Below are positions 1 through 14,100 of a DNA stretch of 64,000 bases, piece by piece. This DNA is from Fasciola hepatica (Eukaryota > Platyhelminthes > Trematoda > Plagiorchiida > Fasciolidae). The DNA is taken from assembly GCA_948099385.1 (NCBI GenBank), contig CANUEZ040000029.1, positions 1,953,501-2,017,500 on the forward strand, written 5' to 3'. The notes under the pieces are model-generated. The model did not search any database, was not told the origin of the DNA, and saw only the letters and a program-made list of their open reading frames with translations. Made by a program: the position numbers and the translations under genes. The number at the start of each line of letters is the position of its first letter. Position 1 is the first letter of the stretch.

Positions 1-1772
<1,772 letters not shown>

Positions 1773-2285
1773 CTATGGGAGCCGTTTTCGTCCGCGCAGA
1801 TAGGTATCCATTCCTTCTTTTGAAACAGCTGCATCGTGAATAAAACTTATAAATAAAACAGATATCCTTTGGCTAGATTTGTTTCCAGGTTGATCAGAGT
1901 GAGCTACGAAGAAGCTATCCCTTCTGTGTTCGGACACTGAAGATAAATAACAGCTGTCGCGAAACATGAAACACTCTCTCGTACCTGGGCGGCAAGAGAT
2001 TGAATAATCATTCAACAGCATTTGGTATTGAGAAAACTCAATCGAAACTTCATCACTGGTATGAACTCGGCTTCTACATTGATCTCCAGTGCTAGCCATC
2101 TTTTGGAATTTTTTAAAAATCTCCCCTCCGATGTAGAAGGAAGACTGTCCCACGCTTCCCGATAAATAAAGCGGTCTTGATAAACCATCATGGATTATGC
2201 TAAACCACTGTGCGGCTGCAATATCCGCCAAGCCATTATTTGATGAGTAACCCACATTACCATTCCTGACTGCTAGAGAGTCAAC
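1773..2285 (-). mobile_element. Possible Ty3/gypsy integrase N-terminal relic (171 open codons)
   Basis: This frame is free of stops for 171 codons, longer than expected by chance at this base composition. It contains LADIAAAQ, which resembles the conserved spacer between RNase H and integrase, then FYIGGEIFKK where such elements have a basic helix before the zinc domain, then a region ending SCRPGTREC where the CxxC of the HHCC zinc finger is expected. The spacing from FY to the first Cys matches that in the similar frame at 48501-49031. The histidines are lost and there is no GT-AG structure that I trust. It could instead be an unknown host exon, since a weak acceptor precedes it on the minus strand. 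I prefer a retroelement relic. Confidence 0.35.
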
Positions 2286-2756
2286 TCATCGTTCCGAAAT
2301 ACAGAAAAAGTAAGAATTTCAGCTATAATCAGCAGCAATTTTCAAAAACGAAAGATGACTTTTCACCCCTTGGCATGCACTTGACCTCCTTTATGGTGTT
2401 TTAAAAATTATTGCAAAATCGAATATTTCTTCAGCCTAATATGTCTGACCCCAATCAGTTTATCTACTGACTTTCACTGTCGACCCTGGAAGCCCTCACG
2501 TAGCTCGAACATCCCGTCACCATTTCATTCGATCACGAAGTATGGTGACTATTGTTTCTTTTTTCGATTACGTTGGTGCATTTGGCCACCACGCAAACGA
2601 TTACTGATCCTAACTGACAGCAAAGTTCAGCCAAGCAATGTACATTTGCTAAGCAGTTGCCTTTCTGTTCCGCTGCTTTTTACGCGATTTCAAGGCAGAA
2701 CTTCTTCCGTGCTCCCATCCATACGAGGTGTTTCGAAGTGCTGCGCTGTCTCCGTT

Positions 2757-2797
2757 TATATATATATATGTATGTATATATGTATATATATATATAT
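2757..2797. repeat. Imperfect (TA)n microsatellite with TG interruptions
   Basis: About 41 bp of TATA broken by TATG units. It was not translated as a gene. Confidence 0.9.
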
Positions 2798-5700
2798 TCT
2801 GCCATGCCAGTATACAGTGATTTCTTGTGTATCATAGATGTGGATTAAAACACTATAAAAATTTCCTTTCTTGAATCAAAACTTCTAAGGGATGTGTATC
2901 AACATACCTCGCTTGTGACCTCACCAAGCAGGAAACGGTCATTGCAGAACTAATCTCAGCTCTGTATCGACATTGTAAGTCACACAAGATAAGTACTGTT
3001 ACTCAGTTATCGTGTTCCTGTTGAATATGTACCCTCGAGTCCATAAAGGAAATATTCGGCTTGATTTGACTTGGAGGAATACTTTGTGTCGCAATTATTT
3101 TCCTATATCGTGATTGATAACATGTTCTTCGTTGGAGGTAGATGCTTGTCCACTTTCTGCGCATTCCGTTTTTTTGTGTAAACTTAGAGCTACTAGTTAT
3201 GCGAGGGATTAGTACTGGCACGAAACCTTGGTTGATGTACAAGAAAAGTAAAAAGGGTTTCAGTGCTAACAAGGCGCGTCAACATAATAGTTATCGAATA
3301 GGAGGTTTAGGGTAATAGGAAGTGTTCGTACTAAGATTCACCAATACATAAACATGCAAGGCTGATTCGAAAACGCGTTTTGCCTCTCATTTGATCTAGC
3401 TTGTGATTCATTTTGATGAAACTTTTATCTTGGAGTGGATAAACTTTTAGACCGTTTTACGATGTCAAAAGAAAACCACGTATCCACATAAGCTGATGTT
3501 GCGTTAGAGCTATCAGAAAACCAAGCGCAACCTAGATTGACTGCTAATTCTGTCTTCAAGTGTTGAATGATTATATTTCCAGAAGCTTTTTCTGTGGCCA
3601 GTAAAATTCTGATGCACTGTATCGGCTTGAATGGAATCGGAATAAATGACTTGTTCGCTGTCCTAAATTACTAGGGTTAGTCGTAGAACTAAATTTGCTT
3701 ACACGGATTCTTATGGTCCGGAACAAACCGTTGTTCTTCCCATAATGATCCCCGTCCCATCGACATAATCTCGTTTTGCATTAACTAGATTCATACTCTT
3801 AGCATATTAGATCAAGCTGTCCGAGATTTCATTCAATGTAGTGGTCAGCTTATCCAGGTAATTTGTTTTTTCCAAATTTTGAGTTCAGTTGTTTTGGTGT
3901 TGAGGAACACGTTAATCCTGTGCTGATTGAAGTTGATAGGCTATTGTTTTTTTTATCGATTTATTAGGTTCCAACTTTACCGATGACTGACAACGTTTTG
4001 TTTTAGCTTGTTCTCAAATCTACCAAATTCCTTGTCTTGCTGAATGGTTTATGAAGATGTTTGGCATGTGGCTCTGGGATACCACGGGACGACAGTAAAA
4101 CTCTGTGCTGCAGGCTGCCCCATAGTTTCATCAAAGGTGTCTAATGAAGCTTAAGCCAAAGAAAAGATTCCCCACAATAAGCGAATCGAATTCACATGGT
4201 TTTGATTTGCCGTACTTACTCTGTTCATTTTATAGCTACGGCTCACGAATACAAAGTTTCGAATCTTATAAGACACGTTATTCTTCTCCACGAAGATGGT
4301 TAGAACTTGCAGAGTTTTCACAATGAAATACTAATTTAATTAAGTCACACTACACCATAACTATTCTACTGAACAGATTCCCAAAGCAATGTAGTTAGTC
4401 CGCTTATGGCAAAGTACCAGTTTCATTTACGCATGCTCAACTCATTCTCCCAAAGATTAGATGCATTGATCGATACCACAATCGTTGTCAGGGATTTCGA
4501 CCATAAAAACATATTAGTTTCTGTATTATACTCATGACGCTTATTTAGGAACATGCAATCTCTACCTCACCATTAGGTGTCGTTTAATTTCGTACGGCAA
4601 AAGCCTCGACAGTGTGCTCGAAAGAGTAGATGGTTTGGGTAAAAGTTTGAAAAGCAAGAGTAGACTTAATGAAGATTTCGGTAAACTCTGGCGATTTCAC
4701 TGTGAATTAGTGGTCATTCAAAAGAACGTATTTTGCACATAGTTCAGAGTGGATAGCAATAAGTGCGAAATTAGGCATTGTGTTTTAAAATCTGAAGAAT
4801 TATTCCTACAGACCCACATGTCCATATTATTTATTACCCATCGTTTATTAATTTTAAATGATCCATACAAAGTAAAAGTGCAAATTATATAACAAATCAG
4901 TGGTTCTGCTACCTCAGAGATGTTTGATCACTGGAAATCCCGGGTGTACAGATAGTAGCCTAAACTCCCGCCCGATATTTTAAAGTTTACAGTAAAATGG
5001 TGGCATCGGGAAAAAACCGAATTATTTTACTGTATCTGAGTCAAGATCAAGTTTTTCCCACTTCACAGAGAGTAATTTTGATCTTGTGTTCTCTTCCTAG
5101 TCGTTTTATTGTGGAATGCAATATTGAAAAGTAGTTCAAAGCCTTAGGTTTTGTGGTACGCAGACCGAAGTGGTACAATATTGATAGCTCTGACAAGCAA
5201 ACATTGACACAACAAGTCTGAACGAAGATGTACAGTGCTTTTGACGCATTGGTCTGTACGTCAACTAACACCACGAACATCAATCAAAGCCTCAAGTCGT
5301 TTTACTCATTGAATAAATCAAGTACTAGGTAATAAGCTTCAAGCAAAAATGTCACTGAAATAATTTTTTTAATCGGATACTGACATGACGAATGTTGATT
5401 CACGAGCTTCAGTCACAGAAGGCACAATTTATTCCCATTTTTGTTAAATGACAGTCACACAGCATACGAATAGTTCTTGGTTACGGAACACAGAAAACAA
5501 AGTTTTCTTTCCAAAAGAGTACTTTATGATAATTGGTGATATCCCACACTTGTATTTATTCCCAACATGAATATATAATGGGAATCATAAATCTCCTCAG
5601 GAAACTTGATCAGGAATTATTTCCCGTATTACTCCACATCAATCACACACCATGGAATCATGATATATGACTTTGCAGCTTTCCGATTCTTTTGGATGAT

Positions 5701-8700
5701 CTGACGATAATCTCGGAGCACCAGTTTGATGCATATTTGTCATATCCTTTCGTCCACAGATCTTCCGGAATTTATTCATCAGGCATCTGCTACCGTTGTG
5801 CAATTGTCTGCCAACCTCGGTTATTTATTTAAGAAAAAAACCGAAACTGGAAAGTAGAACTAACATATCGGTCATGTTATCACAGTAGATTTTACACCGG
5901 ATTGTTTTGATTTGGCGGTTTTTTCTCATGGAAAATTCGTTAGATTTGCCATGTTTATCAGACAGTTTCCTCACACGTATTTGCTTCAGATATCTTGTGA
6001 TCGGTTTTAAAAATACGGAATACAAACGTTATTTGTAATCCCGACTATTTTATACATGGACTCTGTATTACTTCCAAACAAAATAAATTTGACTAAGTTT
6101 TGCTTAGGTCATTCAAAAGAATAATAAATGTGCGATCCCTCTTTTTCTTCAGATTTATTTCAAGACTGTTGAACATTTGTTGATATTTCATAAAAAGGTT
6201 TTCTGTTGATAGAAATGTTATTGGTTTAAGTAATCTGTACGAAAACTCCTGGAGATTGGACCAAATTTTATCCAGGACAAAAAAACACTTCATTATACAC
6301 TCTGCTGACAAGCGAAGATCTGAGTTGTTTATTCTTCAATGGAATGGATTTTTCTAGGGCAAAGTAAAAACAGGAGCAACGTGTTTAACCACCGAGACAT
6401 ATTTCCAGTTTCAAGAATAATGCTGAAAGAGTTTAGTATGCACCATGACCTGACTTTTTCAGTCGAGCAAAACTGAAGTTTGGCGAAATTCCGAAATGAC
6501 GTAGATCAAAGTGACTGAACCTTTTTGTTCTTGAGCAAAATTCTTCGCAGTGAGTGGACGCCGTACTTCGCGATCAAATGTACATTGTCAGCTTAGTTGT
6601 TATGCGGAAGAGGATTCGAGCTTTTTCTTCACAAAATCCAAATGTTTACTTGTGGGTTGAACGGACTCATTCAACCGAGCACGTGATCAGGAGTACTTAA
6701 GGTAACTTATCGGTCGCCAGGAAAATATTTGGAAGGTATCGTTTTGACACAGTTAGCCTGGACAAGAAGTTAGCTTGATTGTTACTCGCAAGCAATTACA
6801 GAACAAGTCTGAAACAGTTGAACAAAAATGTAATTTGCATCGGATATGATTATCCACATAAAATCAAAATTTTGCCAATATCCGGAGCGAAACTGTAATC
6901 TATTATCTTTAAAAAGAGAATACTGGTAGGATTGACGTAGGATAATAATCTCTGTATTTAGGACTGAAACCTTTCATAGAAACTGTACATTTTTGGGCTG
7001 GTTTTGAATGTTTCGTTCAAAAATCAATCGTTGTAATTTGTTGTTCAGTGCTTTGTTTGTTGCTTAATGAAATTGTCAACCGTGACGCACATAAAATAGC
7101 AGCAACCCAAAGTCATAAACTGATGGACCGCAATATATTTTTTCCCGTTTTTTGAAGTACTGACATGAAAATCAACTTTGACTGATTGGTAACTCATTGA
7201 CCTCTTCGAAAAACATTCTTCTCTCAAGGAAGAATTGCTATAAACATACATTGCACGAGAAAAGAATGCCCCCCGCTCCGTTTCCTGACTTCAGAGCTGA
7301 ACGTACACTGGAGGTCATAGTTGTATTAGTTACATAACTATACACTCTGTAGTTTATTGGAGATACGCAAACAGTGAAAAATCCTTCATCAGAACCCAAG
7401 AAATGCCATACTGAATGGGCTAACGTTTGGTACACTTAGCATTGGTGCATCTGGAAGGTTCAGGTAAAAAGTTGCATTCCTTTAGCAAACCTCGGTGAAT
7501 TGTTTTACTGTTTTAGAAAAGATGAAAGTGTTTTTGTGATCCCGGATTTTAGTGCATACTCTCAAACCCATTGACATCAATATTGGCCTGACAAACAGAA
7601 ACTATAGGACGCCGACGACAGTGCCTAGAAAAGCCGGATATGTCGTTACAGTTTATGCACATTGTACAATTTCATTTCAGCTGCTGGTTGTACAAGTGAG
7701 TGGAGTGAGAAGATCCGATCGCCTCTGAGACCCATGCGCAATGAAGCATTCTACTTTGCCACAGTAAAATGAGGCCTCTCCGGAACAACCCAGAATGATT
7801 ACTCAAATTCGTGAGAGTTTGTAGGATTATTTTTTACCTCTTGTTTGCAACTTTAAAAACAATATTTGCTCTCATATTAGATTGAGCTCTCTGTTAAAAA
7901 GGATTGAATTAGGGGTACGAAAAGAATTTCCACTATTTAAGTTTACAAACAGTAGCTAGAAATGCGGCTTAGACGATTTGTTTAGGATCATTTCTCATTT
8001 TCGCGCAGTAGTCAAGACAAGTATTTATATTCGGACTGGAACGAACGGAATGGTGACAAACTCAAACGAGTCGCAAAAATACACATATATGAAACCGGGC
8101 ATCAGTCGGATAAACAGAAAAGTATTGTATCAAGTCAAATCAGTGGTAGATTTATCTCCCCGACTTCGTGGGTTTTTAGCATTTACGCCATATCTGTAGA
8201 TATAAAAATACGAATAAGGAAAATTCGTACAGGCCATGGTGATTTTGTTTCAACTTAATAGTTTTGTGGGTGTTTAGTGACTTTACCGAGATCAAGAAGC
8301 AGGCCAGCATGACACGGCACAACATAAATGCGATACGCAGAAGTGCGCGCAAAAAGAAATTTCAAATTTGAGCACTTATATGCTATAGACACCATTTGAG
8401 AGTTCGTTGAGGTGTTGAGACGTACGCCTGAAAGCAAACTTTGAGGGAAGGGGAAAATGATGATTTTCTAACCTCACAAGATGTATGTTGAACATGCAGG
8501 GACCATAGAAGACTATGGGCAGGTGTAACATTGAGATATTTACCCTCTGAGATTACTGGTATGGGTCCGTTGTCCGCAGATAGGAGTGGAAACCTGCTGA
8601 TGAAGGCCGTATGTGGTTCATCATAAAGTAAGGGAATAACACTTTCTGGCTTTTGAAAGCATTCAGTACCAGGAAACGGGATGATGACCAGTTGACAACT

Positions 8701-8749
8701 TCATTTGGTTTGATCTGGAGTTGTAAAGTTGCTTCCTATATCGGTAATT

Positions 8750-8760
8750 CCCCCCCCCCC
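8750..8760. repeat. Poly-C tract (C11)
   Basis: A run of eleven C in AT-rich surroundings. The reverse strand is a G-run. Confidence 0.9.
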
Positions 8761-10830
8761 AAACCTGCATAATCAGAGTATTGCAGCCAATTAATGTCGT
8801 TTTTGCTTCATCGTAAAAACTGGTTAGCAAATCATTCTGTTCGCAAAGTTCAGTGTTTCGCGTGCTGAATGACTCTGCGTCAATAAGGTCCAAAGCCTCG
8901 GTTTTTGTGGTCAGTTAAAATACTTACAGTCTGAATTACAATGGCTCGATGCTTCTCGCAAAGAAGTCTGAAAGCCTTTGGTCGTCTATACTCTTGATCG
9001 GTTCTGAGAAGAGTATTTATCTTTGCGATATTGTACTGCTCAGGTCCAGGACCACTTGTTCCAGCAGTTTCATTTCAAACATTTGTGTTCAACTCTAGTA
9101 TCAAAAGATAGGGAGAACAAAATTGCCTTTCCTGAGAAATAAGGTAATCACCATTTCTTCTTGATGTTCAGCAGAGCACAAATGATTTTCAGGGAATGCA
9201 AGTTGAGCTACAAATTGTAACAGCTAAAACAGCCTTTAGCATAAAATGCTTCTACTTACGGCTCTATTGAAAGGAACCGCCAACCTAGTGCCACCAGAAA
9301 TATGATCGTTTTGGCCTAGGCATCACGAGTCACGTGATGTCGTCTATTCTCAGCCTACAGCAATAAATGTCCACTCAATCAACGACATGAATCAGCTAGT
9401 GTTCAAAAGCATCATAGAGCAGAGGTCACTGTTATTTATCGAAAGACCAAGATTACTACAACCTTGAACCCACAGCTTCTGTCTTTATTCATCTAATTAT
9501 CCGTGACGAGACCCTCTTTGTAGCTGTAGAGCAAATTAGCCAGTAGATGTATGCAACAATCTCAAGGCCGAGGGTTTGGAAGTATTTCAGATCAGGTTAG
9601 ACGAATTTTGATAGAATCAAAAGCGTTAATTTGACATTGGGACCCTGAAGATCCCGTCGATTGTTTTCATTCTTGCTGACCCAGTGAAGTAACAATTGCT
9701 TCACTGAAGCTTTGGACGAAGAAATTTTACTCCCTAACCGTCGATCAAAGCGGTTGACACACTGCTATTTGAATGGTTAAATTTAGTCCTATTTGAGGTG
9801 CATAAACGGGGGTTCTCTTGCTGATAGTGAATTTGTCCGATTATTGTAGAACTCAATTTCTGCTGCTGCTTCAAGCTTCGGACGGCCAGATTTCGAGCCT
9901 AACCAAACGTTTGGGAACTCTTGAATGTAATTTACTATGGAATACTTACTTTTTGGTTTCAGAGAATGATGTTGTCAGAAGTGACCGTAGATATTCTTTT
10001 TGAAATAAAGCACTGAGATGATTTCATGTACGTTGTGCAACTTGATTGTTGGATTTACCTCTTCCCGAATGAGAAGCTTTTTAAACCTGGGATGTTAAAT
10101 TTTATAAGGATTTATATTCGTTAGGCTTTTTTTACCAAAATGAACAAAAATCGCTACGAGCAGTCCCTCCAAGTTGTGCTCGTGAGAAGACAGCATAGCC
10201 TATTTCGTTGACTCATTTTTATGTCCGGCCAAAGTCAAGCATAGTACACAGCCAACCGATCGATATCTTGTCTGTTCGCAGGCGTGACTCTGTTTAAAAT
10301 CGGTCTGCTTTGGTTAGGGCTGTGTTGACTGATAAATCTTGCTATGTATCGATTGTCTTTGCTTGTTCGCGCCAAAGCACATGTAGCTCATCTCTTTTAT
10401 GTGCTTGCTTGAGGGATTGTAGGTTGATCAGCGGTCTCGAGTGGGTCGCATTTACGTTATTACAAATAAATTTATTGCAACAAACCCGAGTTTTGCTACT
10501 GTTGAGTAAGAGCATATCCTTCACAGCCTGGGTGAAAATGGACAGTCTGTATTAAAACATGGGTAAGGATTTCGCTAATATTGATAGTCCCGTTGTAAAA
10601 CATTTTGAATAAAATACCCTGCTCTTTGTGTCAACCAGATTAATTATCGAAAAGAGCTGCGCGTGTAATTGTGTTTTTAAGTTTTGCTGTTGAGGTTTAA
10701 TGATAATCCGATGTCCGAAAAACGCAATCACCCGTACTTCCCAAACTTCCCCAAAGCCTGACCGCTTCGCCACTCAAAATTGTAATGAATCGATATCTGT
10801 CGTTTATGATTTAATTATTATCTACAATGG

Positions 10831-10890
10831 GTGGACAAAGTTTCACGGAAGCACATGACCGGTTGGCGGTTATTACCACTAGTCAGGTGT
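10831..10890 (+). repeat. Dispersed repeat, copy A (GCACAYGACCG family)
   Basis: GTGGACAAAG, GCACATGACCGG and GTCAGGT occur in this order. The same order occurs at 11121-11180 (minus), 20390-20439 and 50967-51031. I do not recognise the family. Confidence 0.6.
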
Positions 10891-11120
10891 GGCTATCCGG
10901 CGCTCCTCTGTCAATCCACTTAATTTGAAGCTGATACACATGGTAAGCATTTATTCACATCCATCTAATTCGTGCACCAGGAGTGTGATTGGAAGCTTTT
11001 ATTCTGAGATTCCAATGTAGAACTACAACCTTGGTTCGCTGATAGATCTATGCTGGTTAAACGCGGCTAACCTTAAAAAGGACAACTTTGTGGTCACGAG
11101 TACCGAATACAAGATATTCG

Positions 11121-11180
11121 TACCTGATAAAGGATAATAATCACAAAAACGGTCGTGTGCTCCCCAGATAATTTGTCCAC
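11121..11180 (-). repeat. Dispersed repeat, copy C, inverted relative to copy A
   Basis: The reverse complement reads GTGGACAAAT, GCACACGACCGT, TTATTATCC and TCAGGTA. Together with copy A it forms a degenerate inverted pair about 230 bp apart. Confidence 0.55.
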
Positions 11181-14100
11181 CAGTCTGGTAATACTACTTA
11201 AATGAAAAAGACTAGCTCATCACCACAGTATCGTCGTTCTTGAGATTGGCTGCTTTTACCCAAAATATAACTGCCAGCGAACCACAGCTGTGCTTCCCTG
11301 GTGGATTCTCCGAACAGGAGCTTCCAGTCACAATCCTGATACATAAATTAAATTGTTGTGAAGGAATCTTTGTCCTTCTTCTTGGTGTATCGAGTTAATT
11401 TTAGTTAACGTGACGAGTCCACAATAAACATCCAATCATCGAAACTCCGTTTAATGGCAGGGAGCAACCGATGAATTAGCACGACTTTATTGTAATCCAT
11501 ACTATAAAGTTCATTGCACTGAAAACCTTCCATGAAGAACTTGGCAACAATGGAGTTAGTATTGCCCTCACTAATGATCTGATGATTATATTCATTTGAG
11601 TGATATTTGAAACAACTTTACCAATTCTGGTCGGAATCTGAAAACTTGCATTCAAACCCAAAGTGACACTAATCACCAGAAATCGGTCTAATCCAGAATC
11701 ACGCTGATCTACACACCATTATATCTTTGACGACAATTACACGGTCCACGAATTCTCGAACCACACATGACTCATAACTAGAGATTTGAACCTGGTTAAT
11801 TTAACTGCACCATCCCGAAATAAGCTTCGTTGCTATTATTTTCCCTTGGTTCAACATGCAGTGGAATCTATCAGTAATCTCAGTGACTGTTATGTGTACA
11901 CTACAGAACGGACGTGTCGTACCTTAGATAGTTTCACAATAAAAGTTCTAATGAGTTGTGAATAGTTGGGAAATTTTATTCCATAGATTGCTATTCGGCG
12001 GTCTTGAAGCACAACAGTAAGTAATATCAGTTTTTAATTGTGTTCCTACAGTGTAATGTAGACAATTACTTACAAACGCCATGAGATTCACTCTGATTGG
12101 GATACACTAGAATGCTTCTGGCTATGCCATATCGCTTTCTGGAGAACTGATAAAAGACAAGCAGGTTTTTTTCAGCGAATAATCTCCTTGGCAAGCAAGT
12201 TGCACCGTTCAAAGTCCGTGATACAATTTGTCGAATGAAAATCCTACAAATTGACCGTCCTTATCGTATGCTTTTGTGCGGATGTTATTTGGTGGGTCGA
12301 ACTGGTTCTGACTGTACTATACGGTAAATCAAACGGCAACTGTTATTTTGTAGGTGTGTTTAGCTGCTTTGTGTTCATTCACTTGGTGCAGCGAAACTGC
12401 CAGAGCTAACCAAATCGGTGAATTTCAGTTTGACTGACTGAACACGTGCTAATCCAATCACTTAGGAAATGACAGAACTGGCCTCAGCCCCATGTGCTAT
12501 GAACTGAATAGCATACATAAACCAGTTTCATTTTCATTGCTATAGATGAATTCCACTGGCTAACAAGTATGTGTTTTTCTACAGCAATCGTCTAAACGAT
12601 CGACGGCTTTGAGAATAATAAACGAGGTTTCTGCCGGGAGACATTTGTGATGTTAGCAGGGTACTGAGATATTTGTACAATCAGCTCAACTTCTAACGCA
12701 TGGCACTTTGGGTAACCAATCAATACAGTGCCTGCTAGTCAACTGGTCTGGACTATGCTGGCTACACATTTTTATACCTGGGCTAGATAAATAATCTTAT
12801 ATTTGATAGGTTTTGTTATGTAACTGATTTTCCTGGATTAATTATCCTTTTTCTGATGAGAAACGCCGTATTTGAACCACAGTTTTGTACAACTTCTCTA
12901 TACACATGACCCTCAGATCCGCTTATTAGCAAATTTCAAAGGTCAAGCATTTCATTGTTTTACTTTTGGCTGGACAGGTTAAGCTCAATGTATTTGACAT
13001 GGATATCTTATAAGATCACCCAAACCTGATTTATACACGTAAACAGAGGATGACTGTATGGTTTTCATTTTTAAAGTCAGCATTACGAACGACGACACAT
13101 ACAAATAGGGGACCACGAAACTGAATGTGCCCTTATAAGAAAATATTCAACTTCTACAGAGGCAAAAATTATTCACTGTAGTATCATTCAATGCGGGGTT
13201 TTGGAATGTGGAACGTCTCGGAAACTCTCAGCAGTAAGTTTGTGAACACCTAGGAAGAGCGTACAGACGTACACTGAGCAGTATTTGCCGTTATTCTTCT
13301 CACCTTCATTAGTCTTTCAGCTAACAAAGTTATCAGGAATTCCCTTCGCGGAAATTCGCGTGTACTGAAGGCCAACATATAGGTTGAGTGTGAATTAGGT
13401 TTGGCATGTGAACATCAGTCTGATATTTGCGTGAATATTCACATTGCACTTATGCATGGCGATTTTAGAACCAAAAACAATGGTTCAGCCTACAAAGCTT
13501 CAGCTATTTTTGGTTTGAAATCAAAACGTTACACGGCTTTGGGATGTACATTCAAACCCCTAAGTAAGGAATACCCAAGGGTAAGGCCAAAAGCCCCTTA
13601 ATTCGACGTGTCTCTTTTATAGAGGTATTTCAGACACATCTGTAAATTGCAGCTAATAACGCTGGCAACGTTTACATATCATTCTTCTTTTGTGGAGGAA
13701 AAATGTGCCGCAGCAAATGTATTGATGTTGGCAAATTTCAGAACAACTGTTTTAAAAAGTGTGCTCTACTTGCGCATTGTTTTGCAGTAAATTTTTGTCA
13801 GCAAACATCACATACAAAAGTAGTCCTGAAACGGGAATGTCTGGTTACCATTTGTATTGCTGGTTAGCTTCGCCCTCTCGATTGTCACACTCATCAGCAC
13901 TGCTATCTGCTTGCGTTTTCACGTTTTTGGTGAATGAAGGTGGTAGTTTGCTACCAGTAGAGGTAAAATATCGCATTACAGTTAAACTTTCCTCCGGGAG
14001 CTTTTCTCGATCACAAGTATCACGTTTTGCAGCTGGAGGCTACGACTCGGCGTCGACCGAAAAATATACCTTTTTGACCCCCGGAGTGTGCGTCGGTGAT

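Larger units (their letters stand above)
2286..10830. other. Long stretch without a supportable gene
   Basis: All frames are under 90 codons, at the level of chance. It contains the interrupted TA run, the C11 tract, two AGTGAGTGGA copies (6549-6558, 7695-7704) and a CACGTG hairpin at 9321-9339. Confidence 0.5.

Noticed and set aside
7681..7700. 15-bp micro-exon between TTTCAG and GTGAGT
   Set aside because: The GTGAGT is part of the AGTGAGTGGA repeat, and no neighbouring exons fit.
11783..11800. GATTTGAACC resembling a minus-strand tRNA T-arm
   Set aside because: The rest of the cloverleaf cannot be drawn.
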